Assembly (NCBI GenBank): GCA_034111875.1 | Contig: JAWUWK010000055.1 | Location: forward strand, 1 to 55,632 | DNA: 55,632 nucleotides | Direction of reading: 5' to 3' | From: Rs1 sp034111875 | GTDB lineage: Bacteria; Pseudomonadota; Gammaproteobacteria; Pseudomonadales; Balneatricaceae | Shown: positions 9,574 through 19,675 of the stretch, in pieces | Layout: every line of letters begins with the position of its first letter | Position numbering within the stretch: the first letter of the stretch is position 1 | Program-made: the position numbers and the translations under genes | Notes under the pieces: model-generated | What the model was told of the DNA's origin: nothing | What the model saw: the letters and a program-made list of their open reading frames with translations, nothing else | Databases searched by the model: none

Positions 9574-12528
9574 TTAATGCTTAGTTGTTTTGATCATCAC
9601 CTCCTCACGATTTGTTTCATGCACAACAGGGACCAGACAACGTTCAACAATCTGTGCCGAATGCAGTACTTCCCGCTGGCTTTGACGTGCGATCTGTTCT
9701 CGACAACTAATCCCGTTTGCGACCAATATTGTTGCATCTTGGCTGGCATCTATTGTCGGTTTCAATTTTCGCCGGTATAAAAATTCAGATATCTCACGGG
9801 TCTGTCTTTTAATGCCAAAACTGCCCGCCATTCCACAACAGCCGTTTTCGGGTTCTTGTAAATCCTCAAAACAGTCACTTAACCAAGATCTTTCTTTAGA
9901 TTCTGGTGACAGCGATTTATGGTGACAGTGTAAATGCAGTATCGCAGATTTGAATTTTTTCTGTGGAGCGATACCTTGACGACTTAAAAAGTCGATTAAT
10001 GTCGTCATTCGCTTCGATAAATCATGGGCTCTTGGATCCGAGTGCATAAGATTGACTAATTCGTCTTTAAATACAGACAGACAGGAGGGTTCTAGCACGA
10101 TGACTTCGGTTGCAGCAGGCAGTTGCGGGTGAAAATGATCGAGAATTTCTTCTAGCTGTTGTTTGGCATGAACTAAAAAACCATGTTCATAGAGTGGCCG
10201 ACCACAACAAAAACGCCGCTTAGGAACAGCAACTCGGAATCCCGATTTAATAAGGGATTTTAACCCTGCCTCCAGTACCTTTGGTGCATAATAGTTATTA
10301 AAAGTATCAATCCAAAGAACTACTACGGGTAATTGTTTGTGGCCAAACCAGTAGAAGTTATCCCGTTGATAATCAGAGTTTTGCTTTATCCAGCTGCCAA
10401 AAGAAATGTTTGATAGAAGCGGTAACTGGGCATCTCGACGAAATCCAAACATACTTGAGAGTAATTGTTTTGCTAATACATTTTGACTACATAGATTGGT
10501 CAATCTCGGAAATTTCGACAGTATTGGCAGTAACTCTGCGATACGGCTAAACAGATAATGCGATAGTGGTCGGCGTCTACTGTCATAATGTTTCGACATA
10601 AACTCTGCCTTATAACTGGCAATATCAACTTGAGTGGGGCAGTCGATTTTGCAAGCTTTACACGATAGACAATTTTCTAGGGACTGCTCGATGTCTCTAT
10701 TTTTCCAGCCATTTTTGATCACCTCACCGCGGAGCATTTCGTGTAACAAATGAGCACGCCCGCGAGTAGAATATCGCTCTTCGCCACTGGCCTGATAGCT
10801 CGGGCACATAGGGGTCATTTTACTGCGACATTTACCCATCCCAATACATCGCTCCAAAGCACGACCAAAACTGCCTTGATCGGTGGCAAAAGAAAGAGTT
10901 GTTGCGATGAGAGGAGTTTTATAATCGGGGCCATAGCGTAAATTTTCATCCATGCGATAGGGATGAATCAACTTGCCAGGATTCATTTTATTGCTGCTGT
11001 CCCAGGCCGCCTTGAAGCGTTCAAATGCTTTCATCAATTGCGGGCCGAACATTAGCGGTAGGAATTCGGCTTTAGCCTGGCCATCACCATGCTCTCCTGA
11101 TAGAGACCCACCATACTTAAGCACAAGTGCGGCGATCTCTTGGCTAAAGTTGCGCCATTGACTGATGCCTTGTGTTGAACGTGTATCAAAGGTAATACGC
11201 GCGTGAATACAGCCGTCACCGAAATGCCCGTAAAGCGTTGTTTTATATTCATAGCTATCTACCAGAGATTGAAATTCACGTAGGTATGCACCCAACTGAT
11301 GAGGATCAACAGCCGTGTCTTCCCAGCCAACAATTGGATCAACCTCATCTGGATTGAGGCTCATAGAAGTCGCTGAAACACCCAGTTCACGGATACTCCA
11401 GATTCGCCTCGCGTCTGCTGCGGGGATTTCTTTGTAGGAGCAAACATCGCTTAAAACTAGCATATCTTCTTGAAACATTTTACAAAGCTCAGTCAGAGCA
11501 GAGACGCTGTCCGCCGAAAGCTCGATAATCAACCAAGCTTTTCCCGCCGGTAAAAGTGCTATCTCTTGCTGTTTAAGGTCGCGCTCAATTAAACCGCCGA
11601 CAATCCCCCAGTCCAGTCCTTCCATCGCAATAGGTTTATAAGGCAGAATATTAGGGACTGTATCCCCCGCCAGATAAATATCATTGAAACCAAGTATTAC
11701 CAGTTGCACTTGTTTTGGCTGTTGAATCAGGTGCGTTCTCGCCTGCAGTATTGAAACACAAGTACCTTCGGATCCAACCAGCGCACGCGCCACATTAAAA
11801 CCATTTTCTGGAAGCAGTTGATCGAGATTATAGCCAGAGACGCGGCGTTTTATAACCGGGTATTTTTCACGTATTAGATCTGAATACTCATCGCGAATGA
11901 CTTTGAGTTCACGATAAATTTCGGCGCGACGATCTGTACCAGAGATAATGTTATCCAGCTCTGATTCACTGGTTTTACCCACCCAAAATCTCGCGCCGTC
12001 ATAGGTAAGAATCTCTAGCGAGTCAATATTTTCAACTGTTTTTCCGGCCTGCATTGAGTGAGGGCCACAGGAGTTATTGCCGATCATTCCGCCTAAGGTG
12101 CAGCGACTATGGGTACCTGGATCAGGTCCGAAGGTGAGGCCAAGCTTCTCAGCCTCCAGCTTAAGTTGGTCACAAATAACACCAGGCTCTACTCGTGCCA
12201 TTTTAGATAAAGGGTCTATCTCCAAAATTCGGTTTAAATGGCGAGAACAATCGAGAATAATCGCCGTATTAACACATTGACCATTTTGTGAAGTACCAGC
12301 GCCGCGCATCAAAATAGGTAGCTGATAATTGTGACATATCTCGTTGACAGTACAAATATCTTGAGTTGAGCGCGGATAAACAACGCCTAAAGGTACCTGA
12401 CGATAATTTGATGCATCACTGGTATAGAGCGCCAGCCCTGCATCGCTAAAGTCTAGCTCACCCTGCAATCGCTTGGTTAACTGTAAACGCACTTGCTTGA
12501 GAATTAACTCAGTGTCACTCGGTTTCAT
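9574..12528 (-). CDS. FAD-linked D-2-hydroxyacid dehydrogenase fused to Fe-S/CCG domains
   Basis: A 984-residue fusion like E. coli YdiJ and D-lactate or D-2-hydroxyglutarate dehydrogenases. Residues 45-260 form the FAD-binding fold (MRGAGTSQNGQC at 74-85; FGPDPGTHSRCTLGGM and NNSCGPHS following). The FAD oxidase C-domain (260-530) carries YGHFGDGCIHARI and SGEHGDGQAK, probable metal and substrate ligands. Two 4Fe-4S sites follow (C561, C567, C575; C620, C623, C626, C630). Two CCG-type cysteine domains end the protein (RRFCCGRP near 774 and ENGCCGMAGSFG near 896). It would oxidise a D-2-hydroxyacid to a 2-oxoacid at the membrane and pass electrons toward quinone. The exact substrate cannot be read from sequence. 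It stands alone between transposase remnants. Confidence 0.88.
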   Translation of the reverse strand: MKPSDTELILKQVRLQLTKRLQGELDFSDAGLALYTSDASNYRQVPLGVVYPRSTQDICTVNEICHNYQLPILMRGAGTSQNGQCVNTAIILDCSRHLNRILEIDPLSKMARVEPGVICDQLKLEAEKLGLTFGPDPGTHSRCTLGGMIGNNSCGPHSMQAGKTVENIDSLEILTYDGARFWVGKTSESELDNIISGTDRRAEIYRELKVIRDEYSDLIREKYPVIKRRVSGYNLDQLLPENGFNVARALVGSEGTCVSILQARTHLIQQPKQVQLVILGFNDIYLAGDTVPNILPYKPIAMEGLDWGIVGGLIERDLKQQEIALLPAGKAWLIIELSADSVSALTELCKMFQEDMLVLSDVCSYKEIPAADARRIWSIRELGVSATSMSLNPDEVDPIVGWEDTAVDPHQLGAYLREFQSLVDSYEYKTTLYGHFGDGCIHARITFDTRSTQGISQWRNFSQEIAALVLKYGGSLSGEHGDGQAKAEFLPLMFGPQLMKAFERFKAAWDSSNKMNPGKLIHPYRMDENLRYGPDYKTPLIATTLSFATDQGSFGRALERCIGMGKCRSKMTPMCPSYQASGEERYSTRGRAHLLHEMLRGEVIKNGWKNRDIEQSLENCLSCKACKIDCPTQVDIASYKAEFMSKHYDSRRRPLSHYLFSRIAELLPILSKFPRLTNLCSQNVLAKQLLSSMFGFRRDAQLPLLSNISFGSWIKQNSDYQRDNFYWFGHKQLPVVVLWIDTFNNYYAPKVLEAGLKSLIKSGFRVAVPKRRFCCGRPLYEHGFLVHAKQQLEEILDHFHPQLPAATEVIVLEPSCLSVFKDELVNLMHSDPRAHDLSKRMTTLIDFLSRQGIAPQKKFKSAILHLHCHHKSLSPESKERSWLSDCFEDLQEPENGCCGMAGSFGIKRQTREISEFLYRRKLKPTIDASQDATILVANGISCREQIARQSQREVLHSAQIVERCLVPVVHETNREEVMIKTTKH

Positions 12529-13021
12529 ATCACCTGTCTCTCGCTAAAATCATCTAGAATAGTGCCAAATATAGCCGTATTACCTTCTGTTTATTTAAGC
12601 TGCTTTAATGGCTATTGTCGCGCTAAATTATCCATTACCAGCTTTTAAATAACCATCAGGGAGTGCCGGTTATGTTTAATGTATTTAGCCTAACTTAGAG
12701 ACCGAAGGCGCCCTAAGCGTTTATTATCGCGAACACATATCCTTGGATTTGAATTACTAGTGCAGCATTAACAATAATTCATAGCAGCGGCCCAACTCAT
12801 CTGCCTTTGATTGCAACAGCCAGCCTATATATGCTCGACGTGATCACCATCGCTATACACGTTTTTAGAGCAATAGCTAATCTAAAATACTGTCGTTACG
12901 AGTTCCATAAAAGCATATGATTTATAGATTATACAAGAATAAATATTTATATATTAGGTAGATAACTCGATTAGATTAATATCTAATCGGATAATTTTAG
13001 TATTTTAGACCTGCTTAGCCC
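12529..13021. other. Intergenic region with a 9-bp perfect hairpin
   Basis: No gene is seen. CGATTAGAT and ATCTAATCG (12968-12989) pair perfectly around TAAT and are followed by an AT-rich stretch, shortly before the IS256-type end at 13022. It may be a terminator or a binding site. Confidence 0.4.
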
Positions 13022-14342
13022 AGGGTGTAAATCAATCTGTTTAACTGCTGTTTTAATGACTTAAACATGAGGCTCTAGTCCTTTCTCAAACTCGATCATA
13101 AATCTATTTAGTTCAGGCTTGCAGCCTCTAATTTGCATTGTCCATATTTTTTGATGGCGGTTTCTACTGCTAAATATACCCCTTATAGAGCTGCACCATC
13201 ACTTGGAAAGACCTTGCGTGTCTTTACAGATTTACGGATCACACTATTGAGCGACTCGATAGCATTGGTTGTATAAATGAACTTGCGTATATCTCTTGGA
13301 TACAAAAATAGAGTGATCAAATCATGTCAATCTGAACACCATGACTTACTGATCTGGGGATACTTGTCATCCCATTTCTCTGCGAACCAATCCAATTCTA
13401 ATTTGGCCTCATTCTCAGTCGCTGACTGATAAATCAGCTTAAGTCCCTTCGTCACTTATTTGTAGTCTTTGCATGGCACAAATTTTAACGAATGACTTAC
13501 CCTGTATACGATACAAAGCTGTATTTTAGCTTTAAAGTAAGGGGCGCTGATTGCTTCAGGAAAGCCTTTATATGCCATCTACGCAAGTAATAAGCAAATG
13601 TTCTACATCACGGTTTTGCAGTTCAGTTAACACTGAAAGCCAGAATTTAGCCCCTTCATTCTCAGAAATACACAGGCCTAAAAGTTCTTTTTAGCCTTCT
13701 ACATTGATGCCTAAAACAAGGTAAACAGATTTCTTTATAACCTGCTTATCTTGGCGTATATTTAGCACAATACAATCCATGTAAACGATAGGACATACGG
13801 GGTCGAATGGCCTTTTTTGCCACTCTATGACTTTCTCAATAACAGCGTTGCTAACTTGGGAGACTATGCCGGCGGATATATCAGCGCCATACATATCCTG
13901 AAATGCGTGACGATATATCTTGTGCTCATTCTCTTAGCATAAAGACAAAGTATTTGATCATCCATACAGGTTATCCGAGTCTGATCTTTCTTAACCATCA
14001 GCTGCTCAAAAGTAGCGTTGCGATCTCGAAGAGTCTCTAACTAAATTTCGCCATAATTGCCTTTGATAATCTTTGAGGTGTTCCTATTGCGGCTGTGGGG
14101 ATCATAAGAGGGTGTTTTTAACGTAACCAAAGTGATGATTCATTTCTCCTTTTTAAGGCTGCTTCTCCGGTCAACTGTGTGAGGAAGGCACTTAACTGGC
14201 TAAGGTCTTCTGGTGTTTTAAGATCCTTGGTTAATTCTTCAGCCATAGCTTGGCGTTTTTTGTGTTCCATCTGATTGCTCATAATTATACCTTTTGAGCA
14301 GGTTATAGATTATGAGCAGTTACACAATTATTTTTACACCCT
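13022..14342 (-). mobile_element. Degenerate IS256-family insertion sequence (left copy)
   Basis: About 1.3 kb bounded by related imperfect ends: AGGGTGTAAATCAATCTGTT at the left, and the reverse complement of AGGGTGTAAAAATAATTGTG at the right. A second copy of the same element, in opposite orientation, starts at 17548 with the same end sequence. I see no matching target duplication at the flanks. Several stops and frameshifts in the transposase show it is dead. Confidence 0.8.
13061..14282 (-). pseudogene. IS256-family (mutator type) transposase, decayed
   Basis: On the minus strand the protein starts MSNQMEHKKRQAMAEELTKD and, across frames, reads SGMYGADISAGIVSQVSN, YMDCIVLNIRQDKQV and GAKFWLSVLTELQNR. 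It continues with FAEKWDDKYPQISKSW and IYTTNAIESLN to the stop at 13061. These are IS256-type catalytic-region motifs. Many in-frame stops and shifts interrupt it; the longest clean frame is only 67 residues. Confidence 0.82.
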
Positions 14343-14393
14343 CCCAGAAACAGAGATTCATCACTAGAAACGGTGGAAAGCCATTTTTGATCA

Positions 14394-15914
14394 TTAACCA
14401 TCGCTGACTACATTGGTATATTTACCAAGATCATTGAGAACCAACGCGACTAAGTCAGGATCGAAATGGACGCCGCTTTGCTCTTTAAATAAAGCGACGA
14501 TGTCTTCTATTGGCCAAGCAGGTTTGTAACAACGATGGTGATAGAGTGCATCAAACACGTCAGCGACTGCTGTTATTCTACCGAATATATGAATGTCTTC
14601 GCCTTGTTTGCCATTAGGGTAGCCTGTTCCATTCCATTTTTCATGATGATCTATTGCAATCCATGCGGCGGCTTTGAGCAAGCTTCTATCGGAAGTACTG
14701 AAAATTTCATAGCCAATTTGCGCGTGAGTTTTCATAATTTCAAACTCTTCAGGGGTCAATTTCCCGGGCTTTAATAAAATCGCATCGGGGATACCTACTT
14801 TGCCTATATCGTGCATAGGAGAAGCAGAATTAAGTAACCTGGCGTCTAACTCACTTAATCCGTACTCTTTGGCTAAGATATACGAAAACTCAGCAACGCG
14901 TTTTACATGTAACGAGGCCTCACTAGAGCGTTTCTCGACTACTTCCCCCAGCTTTTCGATTAATTCTTTCTGGGTATTCATAATTTCTTCATTGAGGAAC
15001 AGATTATCGAGAGTAATATTAATGTTGCCCGAAAAAATATTAAGTAAGTTTTTATCAATTTCTTGGAGTTCGTGGCTGCCTGCTATACAAAAAACGTAAC
15101 TTTGATCTTTACCAAAATTAAAATATCCAGCATAAAGATTATCTCTAAAGATACTGGATTCTTCACGGTGACAATCGGTAATCATTGCCTGCACATTCAC
15201 CGGCAGATTTAAAAAAGTATGGCCATTTTGAATTTTGTGTGGACTCATCGAAGAGATCACTCTATAGCGACTATTCGCCTCACATTCAATAGTGTAACAA
15301 CTGCTACGTTCAGGAACCACACTGCTTTCACTAGCATCTAAAATAAACACCAACTGATCTAAAATACCCTCTAAAAACAACCCAATGGATTTTTTCTGAG
15401 TGATGGATTTAGTCGCTTCAATGACTTTTCTCAAACCTTCTTTGCTCTGTGCTAGACTAATTAAATCTTGATACGATCTGATCGCCGTTACCATACAAGA
15501 AAACAGCTTTGATGCGGTTAAATCAGTTTTTTCTTTATAGTCATTAATACGGTACTTAATAATCACTTCGTTTTCTGGTGCTGAACCTGGTTGGCCTGTT
15601 CGAAGAATAATACGCACCAGGTCATTATTTAATTCTTCACGGATGCGCCTGCACGTTTCTAATCCCGCCTCATTAGTTTCCATGACTACATCGAGAAAAA
15701 TCACCGCCACTTCGTCAATTTCTTGCAACATTTGGATAGCTTGCTGACCACTGTAAGCACTGTAAAATTCTATTGCACGGCCATCTATTTCTTGATTTTT
15801 CAATACAGATTTTGTGATAGCATGAACACCTTCATCGTCATCGACTATAAACACCTTCCAAGGCGGAGCACCCTGTTCTTCAACAACTTCATCAGCAAAC
15901 ATTATATCGTTCAT
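14394..15914 (-). CDS. Response regulator: REC, DUF3369-like and HD-GYP phosphodiesterase
   Basis: A cytoplasmic response regulator of about 506 residues. The receiver domain has the acidic pocket FIVDDDEG, phospho-acceptor Asp75 (VIFLDVVME) and the switch Thr and Lys (LRTGQ, KEKTD). A middle domain of the type seen in DUF3369 proteins follows. A C-terminal HD-GYP domain has PMHDIGKVGIP, AIDHHEKWNGTGYPNG and VADVFDAL, all needed for cyclic-di-GMP hydrolysis. Start 15914 is favoured over 15941 because GAGGT lies seven bases upstream. The gene is flanked by decayed IS256 copies in inverted orientation. A histidine kinase on the same strand at 19676-21343 is the likely partner, separated by insertion-sequence debris. 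Confidence 0.9.
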   Translation of the reverse strand: MNDIMFADEVVEEQGAPPWKVFIVDDDEGVHAITKSVLKNQEIDGRAIEFYSAYSGQQAIQMLQEIDEVAVIFLDVVMETNEAGLETCRRIREELNNDLVRIILRTGQPGSAPENEVIIKYRINDYKEKTDLTASKLFSCMVTAIRSYQDLISLAQSKEGLRKVIEATKSITQKKSIGLFLEGILDQLVFILDASESSVVPERSSCYTIECEANSRYRVISSMSPHKIQNGHTFLNLPVNVQAMITDCHREESSIFRDNLYAGYFNFGKDQSYVFCIAGSHELQEIDKNLLNIFSGNINITLDNLFLNEEIMNTQKELIEKLGEVVEKRSSEASLHVKRVAEFSYILAKEYGLSELDARLLNSASPMHDIGKVGIPDAILLKPGKLTPEEFEIMKTHAQIGYEIFSTSDRSLLKAAAWIAIDHHEKWNGTGYPNGKQGEDIHIFGRITAVADVFDALYHHRCYKPAWPIEDIVALFKEQSGVHFDPDLVALVLNDLGKYTNVVSDG

Positions 15915-16218
15915 TTTGACCTCATATATATTTTCTATCATTATAAAGTGTGGATTTATTTACGTTCAGTAAGTGGTGATATTAATTTTAGTCCATATTT
16001 TTAAATTTGCGCTTATTGCTCAATTTATTAATTGTCACGGTTTAAACACCGTTAATGAATAAGCTATGTTTAATAACATTCGTAGGTTAGGTAATACCTA
16101 TTATTTATTCCTGAATACGTGACTTTAAATCCTCTATTTATTAGCTAAGCCCATACAATATAAGCACTTTAGGGTAAAATGGGCTCTGATTTATATTCAC
16201 CCAGTCAGTGAAATTTTA

Positions 16219-17242
16219 ATGCCCACATTTAAGCTTGAACAATCCAAAACTGAGATTCTGTCACCCCATGCCTGCTTAGCCCTCGTTGGCCATTACCTCA
16301 ATCAACAGACAACTTTAGCCAAAGCCTCGCGTACTATTACCAAGCGCCACGGTATCGCAAATATAGATCTTATACGCACTTATCTAGGCCAAATCTGTTT
16401 GGGTAAGAGCGACTTCGAAGCTGTCGAACAATCCCGTAACGATCCATTTTTTAAGGCGCCAATGGGCATTAAGCAATCAGTGTCCTCAGCACGCTTACGA
16501 CAGCGTTTTGATGAGGATGCAGCACAATTAATTCCATTAATGGATACCGCTAATGTGGAGTTCATGAAAAATATTGACGTGCCTATAAGTTCATTGTCTA
16601 CCGGGCATGTACCTTTGGATATCGGTGGATTACCTGATTGAGTGGCATCCGCGAAAGCATGATCCACTTGCTTGCTAAAGTAGAGCGGATGCAGAAGCAA
16701 TTTGATGCCATTTACGGCCCGGTAAAATGGAAGCTATTTTTTCAGAGATTCTTGATGAAGAAAATTATGTTCGACGTGTCATCAAAGTCACCGTACGACA
16801 GAGTAATGCTAAAGGGCAGCTATTTCTTGAACCACAAATCAGCGTTGAAGGCTGGCTCACGTCATTACCTGCTCATGTGGCCAACAATCACTCTGTGATT
16901 AAGCTCTATTGTGATCACGCCACTTCTGAGCAGTTCCATAGTGAGTTTAAAACAGACTTAGACTTAGAGAGACTCCCCTCTGGCAAGTTTGATACTAACG
17001 ATTTAGTGATGGTCTTCGCGGTACTGGCTTACAATATGTTGCGCTATATGGGCCTTAAAGGACTGATGGGAAAAGAGGTGCCTATTCGGCACAAAGCCAA
17101 GCGTCGCCGTTTGAAAACATTGATGCAGGAACTGATGTACATGGCTTGCAGGCTGATACTCAGTGGTCGACGGCAGATACTTCGGTTTGGAAAACACTGC
17201 CCTGGATTCAAGGCCTTTTGCACTGTTTACGGTAGTACTTAG
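16219..17242 (+). pseudogene. IS1380-type transposase with internal deletion
   Basis: The N-terminal part (140 residues, from MPTFKLEQSKTEILSPHACL to STGHVPLDIGG) and the C-terminal part (171 residues, including CDHATSEQFHSEFKTDLDLE, LPSGKFDTNDLVMVFAVLAYN and RHKAKRRRLKTLMQELMY) are in different frames. The middle of the protein, which should carry further catalytic residues, is largely missing. A full IS1380-type transposase is roughly 430-470 residues, so about a third is lost. Family assignment rests on the C-terminal HSEFKTDLDLERLPSGKF block. Confidence 0.75.
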
Positions 17243-17547
17243 GTAGATCAAAGGATCTCAGGCATTTTTTTGATTCGTGTTCACACGAGGTATAAGTGTA
17301 TCTCAAACTCAAAAGAGTGAGAAAATAACAGTCCAGTAGTCGTGCTATATGAAAAAATCGATGATGAAGAGTCAGTGCACTAAATTCTAATAAGCTAAGA
17401 TCAAGTTTTTAAAGAGCAGCACTATAATTACGGAGCCTAAAATCTCTAATTCTAGAAGTCACTGATTAAGGTTATCGCTAAACAAGTGAGCTGGATTAGG
17501 GAGCAACTAGAGATTAATGTGCTGGTCGGTTTGCGATTGGCTAATAG
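17243..17547. other. Intergenic sequence between two transposase remnants
   Basis: No gene is recognised between the IS1380 remnant and the right-hand IS256 copy. It may include the right end of the IS1380 element, but no clear terminal repeat pair was found. Confidence 0.35.
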
Positions 17548-19660
17548 AGGGTGTAAAAATAATGGTGTCACTGCTCATAATCTATAAGCTACTAGAAAAG
17601 TATAATTATGAGCAATTACATGGATCACAAAAAGCGCCAAGCTATGTCTGAAGGATTAGCCAAAGATATTAAAACAACTCAAGACCTTAGCCAGTTAAGC
17701 GCTTTCTCACCAAATTAACAGTAGAAGATACCTTAATCATCGATATGGATGATCAAATACTCTGCCTTTAGGCTAGAGGAGTAAGCACAAGAAACATAGT
17801 TGCTGCCTTTGATGATATGTATGGCGCTGACATTTCCGCGGGCTTAGTCTGCCAAGTTACCTACTCTGTTATTGAGAAAGTAATAGGGTGGTAAAACCGG
17901 TCCCTCGATCCGATATATCGTATCGTTTATATGGACTGTATTGTGCTAAAGATACGCCAACAGAAGCAGATTATAAATAAATCTATGCAGTAAGCGCCAA
18001 AAAACCTAAACAAGCCATTGAGAAGAGTATTGCTTTAGCAGGACTATTGGCGCACATCGTGGCATGAAAATACGCCGATACTCTGTCGTTGTATCGCCAA
18101 GTCGGCATATTAGAGCGCAGTGGTATCACATTAGACCGCACGATCTTGGATAACTGGATGATCCACTGTGGTTATCTGTGCCGTCGATTATCAATCGAAT
18201 GCTAGACTCTCTGCAACAACAGCTCGTGTTGCATATGGACGAAACGCCCGTGCAAGTAATTGATGAGCCAGGTAGAGGAGCGCAGAGTAAAAGCTACATG
18301 TGGGTTGTCAGTAGCTTACAACAGAGTGCGCAGCCTGGCTTGCTGTTCTATTAGTCGCCGACACGCAATGGTGACACACCGAAAATAAAGCTCGATGATT
18401 TTAGTGGTGCGTTAATGGTCGATGGCTATGAGGGATATCAAGCGGCTTGCAATGAGAGATAGTCGATCCGTTTAGGTTGCTGGGTACATGCTCGACGTAA
18501 ATTTATGGATGCTAAAAAAGGAGCAGGTAAAAGGTAAATCAGGTCGAGCAGATAAAGTACTACCCCTTATCCAACAGCTCTACAGAATAGAAAAAAGTAG
18601 TGATAACTTTACGGTAGATCAGCGGTACGAGATCAGGCAAAAAAAATCCAAGAAAACACTGAGTCAATTGAGAAAATAGCCTGATAAAGCCATCGCCACT
18701 TCGCCGCCTAAGACTGCGATTGGCCAGGCGGTGCAGTATTTACAGAATCAATGGCCCCGATTAACAGGCTACGTTGAGAATGGGGAGTACCCGATTAATA
18801 ATAATCGGACAGAAAACAGCATACGTCCGTTTGTGTTAGGACCAAAAAACTGGCTGTTCAGTGCCCGTCAAAAAGACGCGAAATCGAGTGCTAATTTATA
18901 TAGCATTATAGAAACTGCTAAAGCCAATGGAGTAGAACCCTAAGCGTATCTGAAATTATTATTTACTGAATTGCCTTTAGCAGAAACGATGGAAGATATC
19001 GATCAACTACTCCCTTGGAACTGCAAGGGGGTAGTTGATTAGGCGCTTAAGAATAAGGCTGCTAAATTCTGGCCTTCAGTGTTAACATATCTGCAAAAAA
19101 TCTTGCAAAACAGTTGCTTATCACTTGCGTTGATGGCCTAAAAGGCTTTCCCGAAGCAATCAGCACTCCTTACCCTAAAACTAAGATACAGCTCTGTATC
19201 GTAAACATGGTGAGTTATTCGTTAAAATTTTTGTCATTTAAATACTACAAAGAAGTGACTGAGGATGAGGCATAATTAGAATTAGAGAGGTTCGCAGAGA
19301 AATGGCATGACAAGTATCCCCAGATCAGTAAATCATGGTATTCAAACTGACATGATTTGATCACTATATTTTCCTATCCAAGAGATATACGTAAGGTTAT
19401 TTATACCACCAATGCCATCTAGTCGATCAATAGTTGATTGGAAAATTTGTAAAAACACGCAAAGTCTTTCCCAGTGATGATTCTGCTCTAAAAGTTGATT
19501 ATTCAGCAGTAGAATCCGCCTAAAAAAAATAAACGATGAAAATTAGTAACTTATCAGACTGTAAGCCTGCGCTAAATAGATTTATGATCGAACTACAGGA
19601 AAAACCGATGCCTCATGTTTAAATAATTAAAATAGCCGTCACACAGATTAATTTCACCCT
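17548..19660 (+). mobile_element. Degenerate IS256-family element (right copy) interrupted by IS66 sequence
   Basis: The element begins AGGGTGTAAAAATAATGGTG and ends TTTCACCCT, matching the left copy in reverse orientation. Its transposase starts at 17608 (MSNYMDHKKRQAMSEGLAKD) and is read through many stops to VYMDCIVLKIRQQKQ near 17975. There the IS256 homology stops and IS66 sequence begins. It resumes near 19051 (AAKFWPSVLTYLQK) and ends at 19622. Comparison with the left copy suggests about 65 bases of IS256 sequence are missing at the junction. The flanks CTAATAG and CTATTAG could be a worn target duplication. Confidence 0.75.
17990..19050 (+). mobile_element. IS66-family remnant nested in the IS256 copy
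   Basis: The left end is GTAAGCGCC at 17990, the characteristic IS66 terminus, and the right end is GGCGCTTA at 19042-19049, its near-perfect inverted match. Inside, TnpC fragments are readable in several frames: DSLPLYRQVGILERSGITLD, HMDETPVQVIDEPGRG, GALMVDGYEGYQAAC, GCWVHARRKFMDAKKG and GEYPINNNRTENSIRPFVLG, then EDIDQLLPWN. At 1.06 kb it is well under half the usual length; TnpA, TnpB and part of TnpC are gone and stops are frequent. Confidence 0.82.
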
Positions 19661-19675
19661 CTATTAGTTTAAACA

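Noticed and set aside
13022..19660. A functional composite transposon carrying the HD-GYP gene
   Set aside because: Both IS256 transposases are broken by many stops and no flanking target duplication of the whole unit was found; only the decayed geometry remains.
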